Shown here piece after piece: positions 43,030 through 64,000 of a stretch of 64,000 nucleotides of DNA. The notes beneath the pieces were generated by a model. It saw only the letters and a program-made list of their open reading frames with translations. It was not told the origin of the DNA and did no database searches. Position numbers and translations under genes: made by a program. This DNA is from Ficedula albicollis (Eukaryota > Chordata > Aves > Passeriformes > Muscicapidae), in NCBI RefSeq assembly GCF_000247815.1, contig NC_021677.1:7332447-7396446 (forward strand), written 5' to 3'. Within the stretch, counting starts at the first letter, position 1; each line of letters opens with the position of its first letter.

Positions 43030-43413
43030 AAAGAAGGAGAGATCAGGAAAAGCCTTGACAGGAATCTGGTGTTCAGAAAACTCAACAACCAGAAAAGTCT
43101 GTGATTAGTGTTAATAGAACATAACATCCTATCCGTTTCATGTTTATTTCCTTCTGAGGGAACATTCTTGCCTGAAATTGCATCCTGTTTCCAAAAAAGC
43201 CTCTATGCTGAAGCCTTGCATGTACCAAGATGAGGAAAGTAGGTCGAGCAAGTCTTGTTAATCTTGCAGTGGAAGTCAGTTGAGGGGATGTGCAGGTTCC
43301 AGCTGCCACTGGGACTCCCCCGTGCTCATCTGGCTGAGATACTGCCCTGGTCCCTTCTCTCAGAGCACTTTGCAGAGCTCATGCTGCCTGGTGCTGGAAA
43401 ACAACATCCCTTC

Positions 43414-43517
43414 CCCATTTTCCTGTGGTTTGGGCTGATGACCATCAGCTCCATGCTCCAAACTTCCCATTTTCCTGTAGTTTAGGCTGATGACCATCAG
43501 CTCCATGCTCCAAACTT
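43414..43517 (+). repeat. 52-base tandem duplication (two copies)
   Basis: CCCATTTTCCTGT and GCTGATGACCATCAGCTCC recur 52 bases apart. Copies differ at TGTGGTTTGGG against TGTAGTTTAGG. Confidence 0.92.
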
Positions 43518-46500
43518 CTCCTCCCTTAGCTTTTCTGACTCTGCCCTCTCCTGGCTAGTTTACCTCCTTTTTAATTGTTTCTTCCTTCCTGAGACAAGAA
43601 TTGAGGGGAATCTCACAAAGATGAGCCCTTGGTCCCTCCGTCCCCACTCTGTGTATTTCAATAGTTAGTAGTTTTAGTAGTTTTCAGGAAATAACTGTTT
43701 CCGATTCCTCACACCTGAAAAATGCTGGTGACCACATAAATCATGTATCTGCTATTTTTCAACCATCTTTATTCTCTGAGAAATGCCATTCCAAGGCATA
43801 GGGTCATTGGCAATATCTTCCCTGTTTTCTTTTCTCAAGCTTAGGAATAATAGCAATATAATTTTATGACGCCATCAATAGGAAGATTAAAAAGACCACC
43901 AAATGAAAATACTGTGAAAATATTAACACTTTTTTGGTTTAGCTTGGGTTGTTTTGTTGGTTTTTGGTTTTTTGCTGCATTTCTCTTACTCTTTTGGTTT
44001 AGACACTCATTTCAACTAAAACTCACTAATAATTAAATCTATTTTTCCCAGCTTTGCACTTGGCAAATACTCTTCTGTCACCCTGAATCTGTTCCAAAAT
44101 CCCTGGCAAAGTCATGACCCTGAACTTGCTCATGTCACTCCCTTCATAACCTCACTCTTCCTCCTCCTTCAGCCTTGTTCAGAACCCTTCTTTGAAATTC
44201 CTCCAGTGCTTCTTACCCCTGAGCCTGACAGCTTTTCTCATACAAGACATGGAGCTGTGTCTTACAGAGATGTCCTTGACTGTCCCATTCAATTTTTTAA
44301 ATTCTTTTTTTATACTGTTTGTTACTCTTTTGGGGAAGATTTCCACAGAAATCCCCTCCTCCAGAACCATCCTAGGCCATAAAGTGTGAAAGACAAAATG
44401 TGATTTAATAAGGTGTGACTTTGTATGTCAATTTTAAGATCCAGCCTTTTATTTCTTCTCTTGTTCCTCTGTTGAGCAGCATTTTATCTGCCTTCATTAA
44501 TGTCATATAAAATATCTGATGTATAAAGCTTTTGCCTGTAGTAGCCCCTGACTGCACTAAGCATCCTGGAAGCTTTTAATCAACTGTAAATATGGAGGTC
44601 ATCTCATTCAAGAAAATGAGACTAACCAACTGGGACTCTTGAGGTCCTTAAATGTGAAATAAATGTGAAATAAACTCAATAAAAGAAGCATATTTTGGTA
44701 CTTTCATAACATTGAGACAGTATTCCAGTCATTTTTCTCAGAGTGCTCAGTGGGAAATGCTGGTATCTCAAATCACATAATTTGTCTTTACTAAGTGCAA
44801 AATTCTCCTTTAGTATTTCCTGGAGCAGCCTAAGGCGCTGATAACTCTGGAAAGAAGAGAGGTCATGAGTCAAATATGGGGAGCATCAGTGCTCCAGTAT
44901 CCAAACAACTTTATGCTCTTTATTTTGCCTTGCCAACTTGTCATGAACAGACATTTTTCTTCAGAGAAATCTGTGTGACATAGAGGCAGAAATATTTGGG
45001 GAATCTGGGCCTAAAGTCGTCTGATAAGGAAGCGGAGGGCTAGGGGCAACCTCTTATTATTTCTGAAGTGGGAGATGATACATAACTGGGGAAATGCCCC
45101 TCCCCTCTTGCCCCTCTAAGTACAGAATCACACTGCTTGGTCTTCACACTCCCAAAGGAGATCTCTAACCTGGGCATGGGTACCAAGAATATTTTAATGC
45201 ACCCTGACAGCTCATTAAAATAAATGCAAGGTGATAAAAGAAAAAAAATACAGAAGTAGCACAAAATTTTTGTTCTTCCTAATTTGTTCTGTGGTTATTC
45301 CTGTTGTCCCTTTTTTTGCTTGAAAAAGAAGGATTTTGACAGCTTTACCTAATACAGTAAGACAAAACAGGGTTGATCACAGACAGGATTTCATTCTACC
45401 CTACATTTTGCTGTATTGGTTGGTGAAGCATATTTTAAATCTACAAGCTGTTCTTCTGTGCCCAACCTTTCCTCTGCAATTACCCTAGCAGTTTTACCTT
45501 TTGCCCTGGCATCTCTCCCTTCCTGAGCACTGCCACAAAGTCGCCTCCTATTTTCCTCCTGCTCTATCCATGGCCCTGCTGCTTTTGAGCAATCCTACAT
45601 CTCTGCTGTACCCAACAAAGAAGACTTGTTGTCTTCACCTTGAAATCCTGTCAGAAGTGCACCTTGCTTATCCCTGTTCTCTGCTGAAATACCAGTAGGG
45701 AAATTCAATATCATGACATTTGGAGACTGAAAAACTCCTTTCCCTGTGAACTGGGATGGAGTAAAATCTGCCCATGCATTCTCCCTCTGCATCTTCTCCA
45801 CAATTCCTGACCAAACTTTTCCTGGGAAGTTTCACTCAATTTTATTTTTATTTTTTTTAATCTTATGCAAGATGTTTGACTCCAGTCAAGAGAACATACT
45901 TTGATGGAAAAGCATTTGGCTGAAACTGTTCCAAAGCATTAACTCTAATCACCTCTGACTTTTAACCAACCCCTGATAGCAGCTCCCATTGCCAACTTAG
46001 TACTTTTTCAAACTTTAGAGTACCCTGCTTCCTCCCATGCTGTTTTTTAACCCCCCTTCAAAACTACGTCATCCTCCTTCTTCTAATCTCTCCCTTCAGG
46101 GGAACTTGTCTAAAAAAAAAAAAGTATTCTGCTGTACAAAGAAATTAATAATTCAGAAGAAAAGAAACTAATGCAGCAAAACAAGGAAATGAACAAGTGA
46201 CTTGCAAGTCAACTTTTTAGAAGTTACCTTTGAGTAAAGCAGGAACTTTCATTTCAGCAAAAACTTTCTCTAGGACAGATTTCTCAGGACAAAGATGAAA
46301 TTTCTGATTTAAAAGACAGGATCAGAATACTGCAGGTATGTTTAAATTCATAGCATTAAGTTTCAGTTACCCACTTGGCCTGACAGGAAGAAGCAAGTAC
46401 ACTGGATGCTCGGCATAGTTTGATTTTGGGTTTCTTTCTTTGTTTCTCCTTGAAAGTAATTATCTGTGGTTTCATTTTAGGGCAAACCCAAACCTTACCA

Positions 46501-48902
46501 TCAGTCTGCAAAATATTTCAAAGAATGAGAAAGAGGATTGTTTTTCTACATCTTTAATTTTAATTATTTAAACATGGTTTTGTGAGGCAAATTGCTCTGA
46601 ATTGGTTGCAGACCCCAAACACCAATATGTTGGAATAGACAATAGAATGAGCTGTAGAAATATTTCAATATTGCTCACACATATAAAAAATCACTTCATA
46701 CCTGTAACATGTCCTCTGTGTACTCAAAAAAGTTACGCTTATGTTACCAAAAAACCCAAATACTGGGATATGCGAGCATCCAACAGGGAAATCAGTTTCC
46801 TCTGTCTGTTAGAAGCTCCACTAATTGCAATAAATATTTTTCTTCTTCAAAAGCTTTTCAATAAATCAATCCATTTTTGTTTCCAAATATAGTATAACTA
46901 TACAGTTGGCAAATGCTAACAAGAAGCAAACATTTCAATTCCAAACTTCTATTTCAAAGTGAAGCATCTTTTTTGTGTCCTTTTCTTTACTTTATTTTTG
47001 TCAGTTTAGGAAATAAAAGTTTATGTTGAAATGTTGGTTGAAAAACAGAGGTATACGTTCAAAGAAATTGTTTCTACATTTCAGATAAGAAAACTCCCAG
47101 TTCTAGCTAAAGATTGAGTCTCTATCTAGAATTGAAAGAGGTTAACTTTGAAATGACATTTTGCCGAATAATATTTGAAATAACTTTATTGTTGGAACCC
47201 AGACTCTTCCTGCTGTCAGCAGATGGCAGCCTCGATGTATTTCAGTGAAATGCAGGTTTCTTATGTGAAGTTTAAATTGGTTTTAGTTGGCATTTCCCTT
47301 TTGAGGTGATTCCTTAGCTCTCCACACTCAGTCCTGACTTTCTCTCCATCTCAGTCATCTGCAGTCATTTCTAGCTGAAGCCAGTCAGCCCAGAGTCAAT
47401 TTGCTGCTTTAAAATTGGTACCTCTGCTTCTCAATTGCAATGAAATTTGGGGCTACAGAAGGATTTCCTAGGCAAACAGGTAAGCCCAAGAGCAGGAGTC
47501 CAAATCCCCTTGCCTGATTCATGAAGTTTAATTTTTATTTTCACTGCAAGGTAACCCAAGTATCATAAACAAATAATGCTCAGCTATACTGAGATTAAAT
47601 TTTTTTGAGATCTTAAGCCTGGTCTATAAACAAAGCAAAGGAAACATTAGGTGTAGGATTGTCTGCTGCTGTTGTCACCACAGTCATATCACTTCTGAAA
47701 AGAGAAGAAGGTTAAATATGAGATGAAATTAGGAACCCAGATGCCTGTGAGCTCTCTAGGAGAGCAATAATCTAAATCCAAATTTTGGAGCTAGTTTCAT
47801 CACACTGGTTCAAATCCTCTTGTCAGGAATATACTTAAATCATTGAGATTTCTGGCACTAGAAACTTCAGTCTAAGTTTGGTGCTTCAGGCCTCCTTCAT
47901 TTACTGCTATCAGATATTAACAGGAGATTTCCCTTACCTCAAGCTTCCTATGCCTTGGATGAGAAGGCAGAAGCTCAAAGCAAGTGCCACTTACACAAGT
48001 GTCTGAGATGAAAAATAGCATTAAAGCCTTCAGTTCATGAAGATCCAGAGTATGTGTGCAGGATGTCTGGTTTAAAACTTTTCATCCTGAAGACATCAAT
48101 TTAGCCAAGTGCATTTTTTTTAAATTCCTGAAATTCATGCTCAAATCAATTTCAAATTGAGTTCATGTTTACTTTAGAGATATCAAATCAACACTTGCAG
48201 GCCTTGGATGCTCCTTCTGGAGAGTATATCAGAAAGAAAATTATTCCTTGATACTTGGGGGTGATGCATTTGAGACCGCCAATTGTAAGATTTGAAATTT
48301 GTAATGAGCTCCAGGTATTCATGCAGGTGGTTCTCCAGGAATGTTATCCTCATGTTCTTTTTCATTTCCTTCCCTTTAATCAGATGTTCTGATAATCAAA
48401 CCAGCCTGAGGGTTAATTCAGCAGGTAATAATAACTCATCCTGCAGCTCAGGGAGAGCCTGAGGCTGAATATGCTGAGGTATGAATAACACACAGGTATT
48501 TCCCACCTGCTGTTTTTACTGCCACATCTCTTGGCTTGTTTGAGAAGTGAGCGCAGGACTTGTGAAGCCGACGTTGTCTCCTGCCAAGGACAGAGCTCTC
48601 CTTGCCCCCACCCTCCAAGTCTGAGGTCAGATCCCTTCAGCAGCACAACTCCTCCTTGCGGGTTGAAAACATCTAGCAACCAAAAATCTGGTTGACATAT
48701 TAGAAATTTGTGACTGGAGGTGAAGATATTGATGTTGTTCAGTGAGCTTTTACTGCTCAGGAGTTTGTATTCTTAAATCATTATGCAGTTGTTGGTGCTG
48801 CACAGTGTTCATTCCCTGTTGAGCCATACGTGACTGAGGTCAACCCACGGCATTTATAAACACACTTTGTTTAGTCTTAGGGTTTATCTCTCCATAAAAG
48901 GC

Positions 48903-48904
<2 letters not shown>

Positions 48905-48946
<42 letters not shown>

Positions 48947-48952
48947 GTCAAT
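48905..48952 (+). repeat. (CAAT)n microsatellite
   Basis: Ten pure CAAT units (48905-48944), then CAGT and one more CAAT. Confidence 0.95.
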
Positions 48953-51900
48953 GAGAAACTGGTCACACAAAGGACAGGCTTCCAAAATCAGGATGCTGGA
49001 TGCTTTACTTCGAATCGCACAGCTTCAGAGACTTATGAGAACATTTAAAGCTTGAACTAGAAAAAGCACATGTGTGCTTGTAGGCTGAGGACAGCAGAGC
49101 CTGCCTGCCTGAGCCTGGGATTAAGTGTGTGAACTGATGCTGACACTCTGTCATCAGTACCCAGAGCTCCTCCAACTGGGCCTGCCACACACAGCACTCC
49201 TGGGTTCAGCCACCCCTCCTAAAGATTTAAAAATGCAGGCAGGGAGCCTTTGCTCCGGTTTCAGGCTCATTAGATGAGTGATGACAGCTCATAGTAGTGG
49301 TCCCCCATGGCCAGACAACAAGCAAGGCCCCCCACTGCTGCTGCTGACCCTGATGGCAGCTGAATTTTGGCAGCTGTCGTGACAAGCAGTGGGACGCCAG
49401 CGCAGATCTCTCCCTGTCTGTGCTTCTGGTGCAAGCTCCCCTGGAGTGTCTCATTCCTAAGAAATGTGACTCCCGCACCCAAAATTCTGGTTAAAAGCGT
49501 TTTCCCTGTTTCTCTTTGCAACTCATTTTACCAAAGATAACCTGAAGAGGACATAAACCCCCCACCCCCAGTCTCTCCCTCTTGTTTTGAATCAATGCTG
49601 AGCATTCCTACCTGTGAGATGACTATTCATCCAATAAAGAGTGTTTACTAATTAAAAGTTTAATTTTGGTGTCTTTTAAGTATCAAAACCATTATATGGT
49701 TACCTCAGCCTAATCTGTAATATGATCTTCATGTTTTCATTTTATGCCATTGTCTGTAATCTTATCTAGGCTACAGAATAAGTTAAACTCATAGCACTGT
49801 TTTATGGTCCTTCCCTGCATTCACTATTTTCTGAATTACTGGATCATACCTCATTTTGTGGATCTATGAATGGGCTATTTTTCAAGCCTGTGTTAGCAAT
49901 TAAAACTAGGAAAGCTTCTTGAATGATCTCCTGTGTGAAAAAACTTCTCAGAATATGTGGGAAAAGTTTTGTTTGTGTACTGTAAATGTGTTGATTCATT
50001 GTTCCAACTACTTCCTAATAAAACATCGCACATCATTTGATGCAGATGAAGTCAAGGCAGAGAGCCAGGCATGGGGCATGGTTTGAGAACATGATGTACC
50101 CTTTGTGGTTCTCTAAGTAATATTTTAAAATAAATCACCTTAATAACAATGAGGTATCGAGATATTGCAAGTGTTTTCTTGATACCGTCTCTTTCTTTCA
50201 GCTCTCAGAGAGACAAGGATCTTCTTCTTTCTAGAGATACTGTGGTGCATTAAACATCAAGAGTAACTGAACAAAGCACTCATCTAAATCCAAAGAGAAA
50301 AGAGTCTTTTCATGGAAAACTCTATCACAACTCTGTGCAGCAGTCAGAGATCTGTTCCTTAAATGGCTCTGAGTTAATACTTTCTGTTACATCTTAGTCA
50401 TTACTGATTTTTGTCCTAATTACAAAAGCAATTTCATGATTCTATGGATAGCTCTTCAGTGATAAATTTAAGCCTTTATTTCATTTTCATTATTTCCTCT
50501 TCATTATTTCCTCAGCCATGCTGTGCTCTTGTAAAGGCTTGCTGTCCTGGATGTCTTTGTTTAGTGTGAGCATCAGAACACGCAACATTAGCACATAAAG
50601 CGTACTCTGTATTTGTAATAGAAACTAGAGAATTAATCCTAACTCCAAGGAAGTAAACAGCAACTCCTCTACTTTAAATGCTGCGATTTGCATGTAGCTG
50701 TTTGCTTCAGATCTGAAATATTTAAGCAAAAGTATTCTTCCTACTTTTTTTAAAAAATTTTGTTACACAACTCAATTTCCCCTACATTTAATTCATTCAA
50801 TATATAAAAAATTTTCTCCACTCCAAAACTAACTCAGAGGCATTCTCTAAGGCCTCACTGAGCTGACCACTCTTCACAGACTGGTAAAATTCCTCACACA
50901 TTTTTGTGATGCTTCTCACTACAGAAGCTGAGTGCAACACAAACAGCAATATTCGTGTATTCATAACTTCTTTGTGAGGTGAAAAGTGATGTTACACTGT
51001 CATTTTACAGCATTGTGTTCCAGAGAGCTGCATTTAGAGCAGTGCAAGTCCCAAAACTCACACTGAGCTGTTGGGCCTGTGAGCTACAGGTCATGTGGCT
51101 GCCAGTATAAGAATTTCTGGCTCCACCTGTCAGATTGGGAAGGGATGATCTAGACCCAAAGTCCAGTATTCAAGTCACAGGATCATTCTTCTCCACATGT
51201 ATAAAATCTGGTATTGATACAGGTCACTTGTAGAGTAATCAGTAAAAAGATCTGCAGTCAGGAGCACAACAGAGTTATTCAGAAACAGCAATGAAATGAT
51301 CTGTAGTAATTTTGAAGTGTTCATCACCTTCATTCACTAAAAACATTGTTTTAGCAGAAGAGGAGGAAGGACAGGAACAAGTGTTGGATCTGACATTGTT
51401 ATTCATTTCCTTGGATTACCCATGTGCCCTGAATTACACCCCCAAAACTAACAAGAAACTATTTCCCAGAAAAAAGTCTCAGCCTGGTGTGTTTTTTCAG
51501 AGCTATTTTCACTGGTGTTTATTTCATGTGAGCTGATGAAAGTCCCAAGGGATTACCTCGAACAAAAAGAGTGGGACAAACACACGAGTGCCCAGCAGCT
51601 CAAACCAGCTGTGGCGAGGCTGCTAAAGGAGATAATTCTGCCAAGCCAAATGGCTTTCAGACTGTGCACTTGTGTGTCAAAATGACATTAGTGTATTTTG
51701 ACATAAGTGCTGTCTTTTATCAGGGATAAGCTTCAAAGCCACAGAGATGGAGAGATGGGAAGCTGGAGGTTGGCAGGAAAAATAGAAACTGACAGAAAAA
51801 CATAAAGAGAATTTGTTAAAATAAACCAAACACTCCAAGAGCCAGCGATACCCTCAAGCATCAAATTTAGAGCATAGGGTGTTTTATTGCTGTGAGACCA

Positions 51901-54900
51901 TGATAGTTTTGGCATAGTAAATAAATTTTCTCTGCACAATGAAATGGAATTTGAAAAACCTTGTGTTTGCTCTAAAGTCTGGAGCTGCTTGCTGATGAGA
52001 GAAGCTTTAGTCACAGAGAATGGAGGTAGTTAAAATAGACCAACATGCCCGTTCATATCTATTTTAATTCAAGTTCTGGACAGCTCAGGCCCTTACCTAA
52101 ATAATGTTTGGCAAGAACTCTACAAAAAGCAGCGGAAAGCCCTTCAATCCCACTGCCTCCTGAATGGTTATTTTCAAAGGTGAAATTATTTGCCAAAGTT
52201 TACATTCATAGCAGGCCAGTAATGATACCAAGACCAGAAAAAGGCATCCCCAGTGCCACCCTGGAGCGGAATCCCACAACTCAATTCACATGTGCAAGCA
52301 GAAGTGTTGTGGATTGCTGATAGCATAGGTGAACTCACCCTGGTTAGACAATTTGCCTGAACAATCTCTCCCTGATGGATTGCAGGGTACTTGGGAAGTG
52401 CAGAAAGAGCAAGCACTTATCACTGAGGCTTCCTGACTTTTGGCTAGCAAGACAGGATTTCCATCCAATTCCATGGGCCAAAGCCTTGCAGCATGGGGCT
52501 AAAGGTTTCTAACTTCACATCAAAATTTCTTGCCAGAGTGATTGCTATGTCCAGCCAGGTAGGTCATTTCCCTCTTGAGTGTTTTCCTCCTCTTATCTCT
52601 GGTGGCTCCCAAAAGCACATAGGTTTCACAGGAGCTCAAACTAAAACAACATCCAGCATCTGGTAAATCAGGACTTCTCTGATCCTTTGGTCAGTCCCCT
52701 TTCACAGCCGCACAGTCAATAAACGGCTCAGAGGTGCAAGTAAGCTGAATCCCCCTCTCTATTCCTTTTTGAGGCTTGAAGCCTGCAGAAGACAGAATGA
52801 CAATTTTCAGCTTCCTACCCAAATTTCAGCAATCAAAGAGGAATCTGCCAATTAAAGGTGCTGTGGCTTCTTCTGACAGCTGTCTTTTAGTATGACTGAT
52901 GTCTGCTGGAGCCAGAAGCTTCTGCAGGGCACACATGAAGATCAAAGACTTCTATCTAAGTCCCTTACATCAAAATATTTACTTGCTGTCATCTGGACAG
53001 ATAAAGAGAAGTCATGGTCTCAACATCTGACAACTCTCCTGTGATGCTACGAATATGCCCCGTCTGCCATTAATGCCTCCAGTGATATAAATAGGATATT
53101 GCAATGCTTACAGAAGGGTGATTTCCATACAGAGATAACCAGATCAAATTTGACCTGGATAAGGCAAAAGGAAAACAGCCGGGAAAGAGGGATCACCAGA
53201 AAAATGGCCTTTGTGTACATAGAGAACAAGCCCTTTAGCTCAAAAGAGTTTTTTTATTAAAAAAAGGGCCTCTGATCCTTCAGCCCAGATCTGTGTGCTT
53301 AGATTTGATTCTCAGCTTGTTGTTATTCCTTAATGATGCACAATCCACCATGATTTAGTCCAGCTGCACAAGGTTAGAGAAAACATTTAATCACCTTAAT
53401 TATCAGCATATTTGTAAAACTGCAATATCATATCTGAAGAAAGCCAGGAATCACTGAGGGAGCAGAAAAGCTCACAGCACAACATTTTGAGACAAATAAC
53501 ATTAGAAATAAAAAACAATCATAAAGCAATATTAAAATATTCCAGATATCAATGCTCAAGTAAAAGCTGTATTTTAGAGGGCTGGCAATTTCCCTCTCCT
53601 CAAGGCCTCTTCAAGCTTCTCATAAACAAGACTTTTACTATATAGGACAAGCAACAGCACAGCAGTGACAGCAGGAGCTAAGGGACAATTCTGAATCAGT
53701 GTTTGTTTATAGTTCTATATGCTGCTATAAATATCTCCTGACAAGTTCTGGTATTTTTAAAAAATCACACCAGGTCCACAAAAGCATTGAGATGCTTCAC
53801 TCCCACTAAAATCCCTGAAGAAATCAGTAGGAGTTCAGCATTTGCTCCTAATCAGAGCATCAGAGCAGCAGAGGCTGGTGATAAACAGTGAACCCTGCTG
53901 CTACAGCTGCATCTGAGAAAGGATGACAAATTTTAAGTCCAGTTGATTTGCAAATCCCTAGTTTTATGCCTCCGACAGCAGCCCATTTTGTTTAAATTAC
54001 TTTTCTAGGCCATGCAATACATGGCCTGGCAGTCTTTGAGCATGAACTGGAGACCACAAGTCAAGATTCTTAAAATGCCCTGCTGCCTGCAGTGCTTTAA
54101 TTTCATGTGTAAAACCAGGCATCATGAGCTGAATGAATCTTTTACACACCTCCTTAGTGAAGCAGTCCAGGGTTAAAAATGTAATCTGGACACTTGGGAT
54201 GTTTACTGATTCCTAATAGAAATTTTCATCTGGTCTTTCCCAGTCCCAGGAAAAGTAGTGATTGTTCAGAACATTTATTTGGAGGTATGTGGAATTCATA
54301 TTCCCATACTTAATTCACAAGTCGCAGAGGTAATTTTTGCAGCAGCTCGTGGAAATGACAGTCAACCTGTCTGTTGCTCTCAGTACATTTTGCAGCACTT
54401 GGACCTTTTCCAATGTGTGGCATTGTTCATGTCCTTTGTCTTGCCATTAATGTCCCTACTGTTACGGTTTTGTCTGTTGGGTCAATGAGATTAGATTTCA
54501 TTAGCACAGCAAACTGAAAAAAAGTATGAGTTATTAGATAATCATTAAAGCACATCTGTTGCCTTTTTCAGAGTGCCAAAGTCTGAATTCCACTGAACTA
54601 CTGACATGGCACTTGACCAGCGCTTAGTTCAGCTACAGGCAATGAGCTGTAAAAGGATTAAAATATTAGCAGTGAGTGGATTTAGCCTAATCCCTGGCAC
54701 TTTTGTTTGGATCACAGAGAAAGGTGCCCAGAGCAAGAGAGAATGAAACAATTGCAGTAAGAAAATGCCAACATTTTTGAGGCCATTCCACAAATTGTGC
54801 TGTTCTGGTTCTCCAATTTGGTGTCATGCCAAGATATCTGTTCCTCACTTCCATGCTTTCATCTGCTTACACCCTGGGTCAAAACTGCCTCAGAACTTCC

Positions 54901-55697
54901 CAGCCTGAAAGAATGGCTGCTGGAGAATGGAAGCAGGTTTTCCCTCCATCATCCAGGCACCCAGAGTGACAGCAATCTGGACTAGGAACAAGCATCATGT
55001 CTCAGCCACCAGCTCCTCTTCTCTTTCAGAAAGTCTCTGAAACATCACATGGCAAATATTTTGAGTCATGGGCATTTTTTATTAATAACTTTTGTTCTTC
55101 TTTTTAAGAAAAATTGTATGTGTTATGCATATCTTTTTGCAAAGTGCTGGAAATCACATTTTTACAGACAAAAACTAGTTTGTCTAAAGAAGTTCTCATG
55201 GAGGAGGCACCCCATTCTCAGAAGATCTCACTTGTGATTTAAAACTAAAGTGTTGTCATATAAACACTGTAGATAATGTAGCTATCTATGACTAATTCTA
55301 CAGAATGATACAAGAATTTACAAGGGAAGAAAAGGGAAAAAACCCCACCCTTTAATAATAATAATAATTTTTTAAAGATCACATACTAAACTACAAACAT
55401 TTAGGAGGATTTACTTTCCTTAAATGGTCTGCAGTATTGAAATCACTGTTGCTTTGGTATGGCTGTCAGCACTAATTAAGGAGTTGAGATATTTTGTGAT
55501 TTAGTATGAATTAAGGTATTTTATTGTTTAGTACAGGATTCCTGATTTTTTAGAGATCAAGCAAGATATACACATAATGAAAAGAAAATTCTTGAATGGT
55601 TTCCTGCCATCCCTGGCCACAGCAAAAATCCAGAGTCCACCTCTGACCTATATAGAAATTCACAGGTGCTAAAGACACAATCTAAAGACACTTCAGG

Positions 55698-56501
<804 letters not shown>

Positions 56502-58029
56502 GGGGTTTTTTTGCCTAAGAAACACTTACAAAACCAAACTACACCAAGGAGCTTCACTACCTGGATTGGTTAAACTATTCCTCTCTGGAGGAATAGCTGG
56601 GAATTTTTTACTAGCTATTAATTGCTTCATTTAAAGCAAATTTGGATGAACGGAAATTCTATTGATGCTGATTTTGCAAAGTGTAAGGCACATACACAAA
56701 GGGAAGAGAGGTGCTCAGAGGAAATCTGGTTTAGCCAGAAATCTGGATGTACGTTTATAAATTATCATTTTTTTAATGCTTAATCAAATCATTGTCTCAG
56801 ATATTCTTCTCTCCATGACTGTTGCCAGCACTACTGCTACCCTCCCATGCGGCTATTACTGTCCTTGCACTCATTAATCCCAATAAATGGTTGCTCACAC
56901 AATTCCTCTGCCCTCCCATGTATTACTCACCTGGGATATCAGTAATAAACAAGAAAATTATGATAAGCCATCAGATCTGTAACAGGTGGTGAAAGGCAGA
57001 GAGGAGATAAACCCTACAATTAGAAGTTTATCACTTATGTTTATTTCATCAATTGTTTTGTTTTTAACAATTCTTTTTCTTTCTATGACTGACTTATCTT
57101 GTTGGAATTCCTCTTTTAATGAGCAGGAAGCCAGCAGGATGACTTTGCTACTTCTTAACAGGCCGAAAAAGGCATGCCAGGGAAAACACAGTGCCTGGGT
57201 AATGTTCCAGAAAAAGCAATTAAGGAATAAAACCCGTGCAACTCTGTACTCCTTGCCTACATAGAAGGTAATATTTTTGATTGCTTATCCTAGGGTAGGT
57301 TCTACCTTGATTCCATTATTGTAACATTCAGGGATAAGAAGTGTGTCTAGGATATATCCTGTGGTACATGTTCTACATGTACAACAACAGTACATCAAAA
57401 AGTCATTGTTTAAACTTGATTGATAAATTATTTCCAGTTTAACAAGTTAATGGACTTGACAGTCCATGCATGAAGCTCATCCACAAGGCCCATGCCCCTT
57501 CTGTGTTGTGGAGGAACTTGGAAGAACTTCCACTGACTTTGAAGTCAGTTTATGTACCTGAAGAGTCTGCATTGTTTATCTCAGCTTGTCAACAGCATCT
57601 GCAAATTTATCTGGGGGAACCTGGCTCCTCTGGCTTCCAGAACAAAATGAAAGTCAAGAAATTGACTGAAATTGGCTGAAAGGGTGGTTTGGGGTTTTTT
57701 TGTTTCTTTGTTTGTATTGTTTTCTTTTTTAAAATCAAGAGCATTTCTCAGCCCTTTGGAAGGAAGAAGGAGGGCAAATATCCTGGACATGAAGCCTAAC
57801 TTTATCTTTTTTGTCACCCTGGGAGGGATCAGCCCCCATGTCTGGCTTTCATGTAGGGTACCCCAACTCCCAGAGCAAAGGGTAAAGCTGTACCAGCATT
57901 CAGGAAAGAATTCAAAATTCTCAGGATGCAAATTGCTGTCTTGTGCTGTCAAATGATGGTTCAGGAACTCATTGAGGGTGTGAAAAATTCAGATTTTGGT
58001 GTCCCCTCCACTCATGGGTAGAGATGATT
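56502..58029. other. AT-rich non-coding stretch
   Basis: About 1.5 kb with no recognised feature apart from a T-rich run near 57695-57732. Overlapping frames at 57581-57956 on both strands lack coding signs. Confidence 0.5.
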
Positions 58030-58079
58030 TCATAGAATCAAAGAATCATTGAATGGTCTGGGTTGGAAGGGGCCTTAAA
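58030..58079 (-). mobile_element. CR1 LINE 3'-end fragment
   Basis: TCATAGAATCAAAGAATCAT then GAATGGTCTGGGTTGGAAGG and GGCCTTAAAA is the reverse complement of a common CR1 3' end, with the ATTCTATG-type tail repeat at 58030-58050. Only about 50 bases remain, so it is an extreme 5' truncation with no coding capacity. Confidence 0.88.
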
Positions 58080-63953
<5,874 letters not shown>

Positions 63954-64000
63954 AATGGCAAAGTCTTTCTATTTTTTAATAGACACTCTATAAGTTATAT

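Noticed and set aside
50433..50447. CATGATTCTATGG, similar to the CR1 tail repeat
   Set aside because: Single copy of the motif with no CR1 sequence beside it.

Overview
The window looks like bird nuclear DNA, probably from a songbird. Two short fragments match the 3' end of CR1, the main retrotransposon of birds (11722-11803 on +, 58030-58079 on -). A 651-base solo LTR at 28608-29258 resembles the retroviral LTRs I know from passerines, and it is flanked by a 5-base target duplication. CR1 is a firm basis for calling the DNA avian or reptilian. The passerine assignment rests on my memory of the LTR family and is softer.

Layout. Bases 1-2020 are AT-rich with no recognisable gene. Bases 2022-3330 are a CpG island with GC boxes and a TATA-like box, interrupted by two pure poly-G tracts. 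A second CpG-rich patch at 6585-7590 is split by a third tract. From about 7.6 kb to the end the DNA is AT-rich. It holds microsatellites, a 29-base minisatellite with a CR1 fragment inside its left edge, seven small two-copy tandem duplications (periods 36 to 171 bases), the solo LTR, a roughly 470-base pure TTA array, and three more poly-G tracts. I could not recognise a protein-coding exon, tRNA, rRNA or CRISPR array anywhere. The simplest reading is a promoter region at the left followed by a long intron or intergenic desert. Which gene the promoter serves cannot be read from this window.

The strongest anomaly is six uninterrupted G homopolymers (125, 607, 546, 594, 694 and 826 bases, about 3.4 kb in total), all written as G on the + strand. 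Each sits at a sequence that is hard to read: a GC-rich promoter, an AT dinucleotide run or a long poly-T. One is flanked by an exact 30-base direct repeat, as if the two sides of one locus had failed to be merged. I read these tracts as assembly filler rather than biology. All long Gly/Pro reading frames in the window come from them. I did not find a new biological system.
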